A stretch of 64,000 bases of DNA from Thalassospira sp. (lineage in GTDB: Bacteria > Pseudomonadota > Alphaproteobacteria > Rhodospirillales > Thalassospiraceae): assembly GCF_030690045.1 (NCBI RefSeq), contig NZ_JAUYHK010000016.1:186001-250000 (forward strand). The letters run 5' to 3'. Positions 62,858-64,000 of this stretch are shown in pieces (the stretch's first letter is position 1; each line of letters starts with the position of its first letter). The notes beneath the pieces were generated by a model, which ran no database searches, was not told the DNA's origin, and was given only the letters and a program-made list of their open reading frames with translations. Position numbers and translations under genes: made by a program.

Positions 62858-64000
62858 TCAGGCGGTTTCGCCAAACAATTCGCGGCCAATCAACATGCGG
62901 CGGATTTCGCTGGTGCCTGCGCCAATTTCATACAGTTTGGCATCACGCAGCAAACGACCGGTCGGATATTCGTTGATATAGCCATTGCCGCCCAGTGCCT
63001 GAATGGCTTCCAGTGCCATCCATGTTGCCTTTTCAGCGGCATAGAGGATGACCCCCGCCGCATCCTTGCGCGATGTTTCACCGCGATCACAGGCCTTGGC
63101 AACCTCGTACACATAGGCGCGGCAGGCATTCATCGTCGTGTACATGTCCGCGATCTTGCCCTGCATCAGTTGAAATTCGCCAATCGCCTGACCGAACTGT
63201 TTGCGTTCATGGATATAGGGCACCACCACATCCATACAGGCCCGCATGATCCCGGTGGGGCCTGCGGCCAGAACGGCACGTTCGTAATCAAGGCCGCTCA
63301 TCAATACCCGCACCCCGCCATTGGGATTGCCCAGAATATTTTCTTCGGGAACGTCGCAATCGATAAACACCAGTTCGCAGGTGTTGGAACCCCGCATACC
63401 CAGCTTGTCGAGCTTTTGCGCGGTGGAAAATCCGGCAAAACCCTTTTCGATGATAAAGGCCGAAATGCCTTTGGGCCCGGCGGACATATCGGTCTTGGCA
63501 TAAACCACCAGCGTATCGGCATCCGGGCCGTTGGTGATCCACATTTTATTGCCGTTCAGGATGTAGCGGTCGCCTTTTTTTTCGGCGCGCAGTTTCATCG
63601 ACACCACATCCGATCCGGCACCCGGTTCGCTCATTGCCAGGGCACCGATATGTTCGCCACTGATCAGTTTGGGCAGATAACGTGCCTTTTGTTCTGCCGT
63701 GCCATTGCGGCGAATCTGATTGACGCACAAATTGGAATGCGCCCCGTAAGACAACGCGACCGAGGCCGAAGCCCGGCTGATTTCTTCCATCGCCACGACA
63801 TGTTCCAGATAGCCAAGGCCTGTGCCGCCATCTTCTTCGGGCACGGTAATGCCCAACAGGCCCAAATCACCGAATTTGCGCCATAAATCGTTCGGAAATT
63901 CGTTTTTTGCATCAATTTCAGCGGCGCGGGGGGCGATTTCGGCCTCGGCAAAGGTCGAAACGGCATCGCGGATTGCCTCGGCGGTTTCGCCAAGGTCAAA
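62858..64000 (-). CDS. ivd: Isovaleryl-CoA dehydrogenase (cut by window edge)
   Basis: The C-terminal about 380 residues of a flavoprotein that oxidises isovaleryl-CoA to 3-methylcrotonyl-CoA in leucine breakdown. The frame stays open to 64000, so the start is outside; the upstream part reads [20 protein letters not shown] and so on. Landmarks are [40 protein letters not shown] and [20 protein letters not shown]. In the last, the usual catalytic-Glu spot is not Glu, which is typical of isovaleryl-CoA dehydrogenases, whose base lies elsewhere. Confidence 0.93.
   Translation of the reverse strand, partial: FDLGETAEAIRDAVSTFAEAEIAPRAAEIDAKNEFPNDLWRKFGDLGLLGITVPEEDGGTGLGYLEHVVAMEEISRASASVALSYGAHSNLCVNQIRRNGTAEQKARYLPKLISGEHIGALAMSEPGAGSDVVSMKLRAEKKGDRYILNGNKMWITNGPDADTLVVYAKTDMSAGPKGISAFIIEKGFAGFSTAQKLDKLGMRGSNTCELVFIDCDVPEENILGNPNGGVRVLMSGLDYERAVLAAGPTGIMRACMDVVVPYIHERKQFGQAIGEFQLMQGKIADMYTTMNACRAYVYEVAKACDRGETSRKDAAGVILYAAEKATWMALEAIQALGGNGYINEYPTGRLLRDAKLYEIGAGTSEIRRMLIGRELFGETA

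Noticed and set aside
62357..63886. Open frame of 509 codons on the plus strand across thiolase and isovaleryl-CoA dehydrogenase genes
   Set aside because: It spans two real genes and the gap between them on the opposite strand, with no domain or start signal.

Overview
The window looks like chromosome from an alphaproteobacterium, probably a Rhodospirillales-type lineage. The evidence is the sdhCDAB order, the bioMNY-type biotin transporter, the pspF/pspABC layout, mesaconyl-CoA hydratase next to a malyl-CoA lyase-family enzyme, the leucine-degradation genes and a G+C that looks close to 60% by eye. I cannot fix the species. I see no rRNA, tRNA, CRISPR array, insertion sequence or prophage.

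Layout. 0-2.3 kb: a LysR regulator (cut by the window edge) divergent from the glutathione-dependent formaldehyde detoxification pair. 2.3-4.2 kb: biotin ECF transporter. 4.2-5.1 kb: an 850-base stretch without a convincing gene, holding a promoter/terminator pair (candidate small RNA) and a G-rich part. 5.1-5.9 kb: ArsR regulator with SRPBCC protein. 6.0-11.2 kb: urease ureDABCEFG. 11.3-17.1 kb: urea ABC transporter urtABCDE. 17.4-21.8 kb: LysR/metallo-hydrolase pair, urate oxidase puuD and another LysR. 21.8-22.4 kb: toxin-antitoxin. 22.4-25.9 kb: acetylpolyamine amidohydrolase-like enzyme, a soluble chemoreceptor with a PAS partner, and a hypothetical. 25.9-37.6 kb: adenine deaminase, BMP-type nucleoside ABC transporter, guanine deaminase, xdhABC, uraH. 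37.9-41.0 kb: puuE-uraD-alc-allA. 41-43.5 kb: lipoprotein and DUF4153 membrane protein. 43.6-47.0 kb: succinate dehydrogenase. 47.3-49.2 kb: mesaconyl-CoA hydratase and malyl-CoA lyase/thioesterase-like enzyme. 49.5-53.4 kb: an unfamiliar three-gene envelope module. 53.4-56.5 kb: AAA ATPase, exported EndoU-type nuclease and serine hydrolase operon. 56.7-59.5 kb: psp stress system. 59.8-64 kb: acyl-CoA dehydrogenase, carbonic anhydrase, thiolase and isovaleryl-CoA dehydrogenase (cut by the window edge).

How it fits together. About 6-41 kb encodes an almost unbroken purine salvage-for-nitrogen route. Nucleosides or bases enter through the BMP transporter. Adenine and guanine are deaminated and oxidised to urate by Xdh, and urate is oxidised by membrane-bound PuuD. 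UraH, UraD, PuuE, Alc and AllA then yield glyoxylate and two urea, and urease gives ammonia; UrtABCDE imports external urea. A sigma-54-like promoter before urtA fits nitrogen control. Two matching inverted repeats between uraH and puuE are the best candidates for a shared purine operator. Glyoxylate could be used by the malyl-CoA enzyme nearby.

The least explained parts are the OmpA-lipoprotein/membrane-protein/VWA-like module (49.5-53.4 kb), the ATPase-EndoU-hydrolase operon with its 32-bp inverted repeat, and the 4.2-5.1 kb intergenic region.
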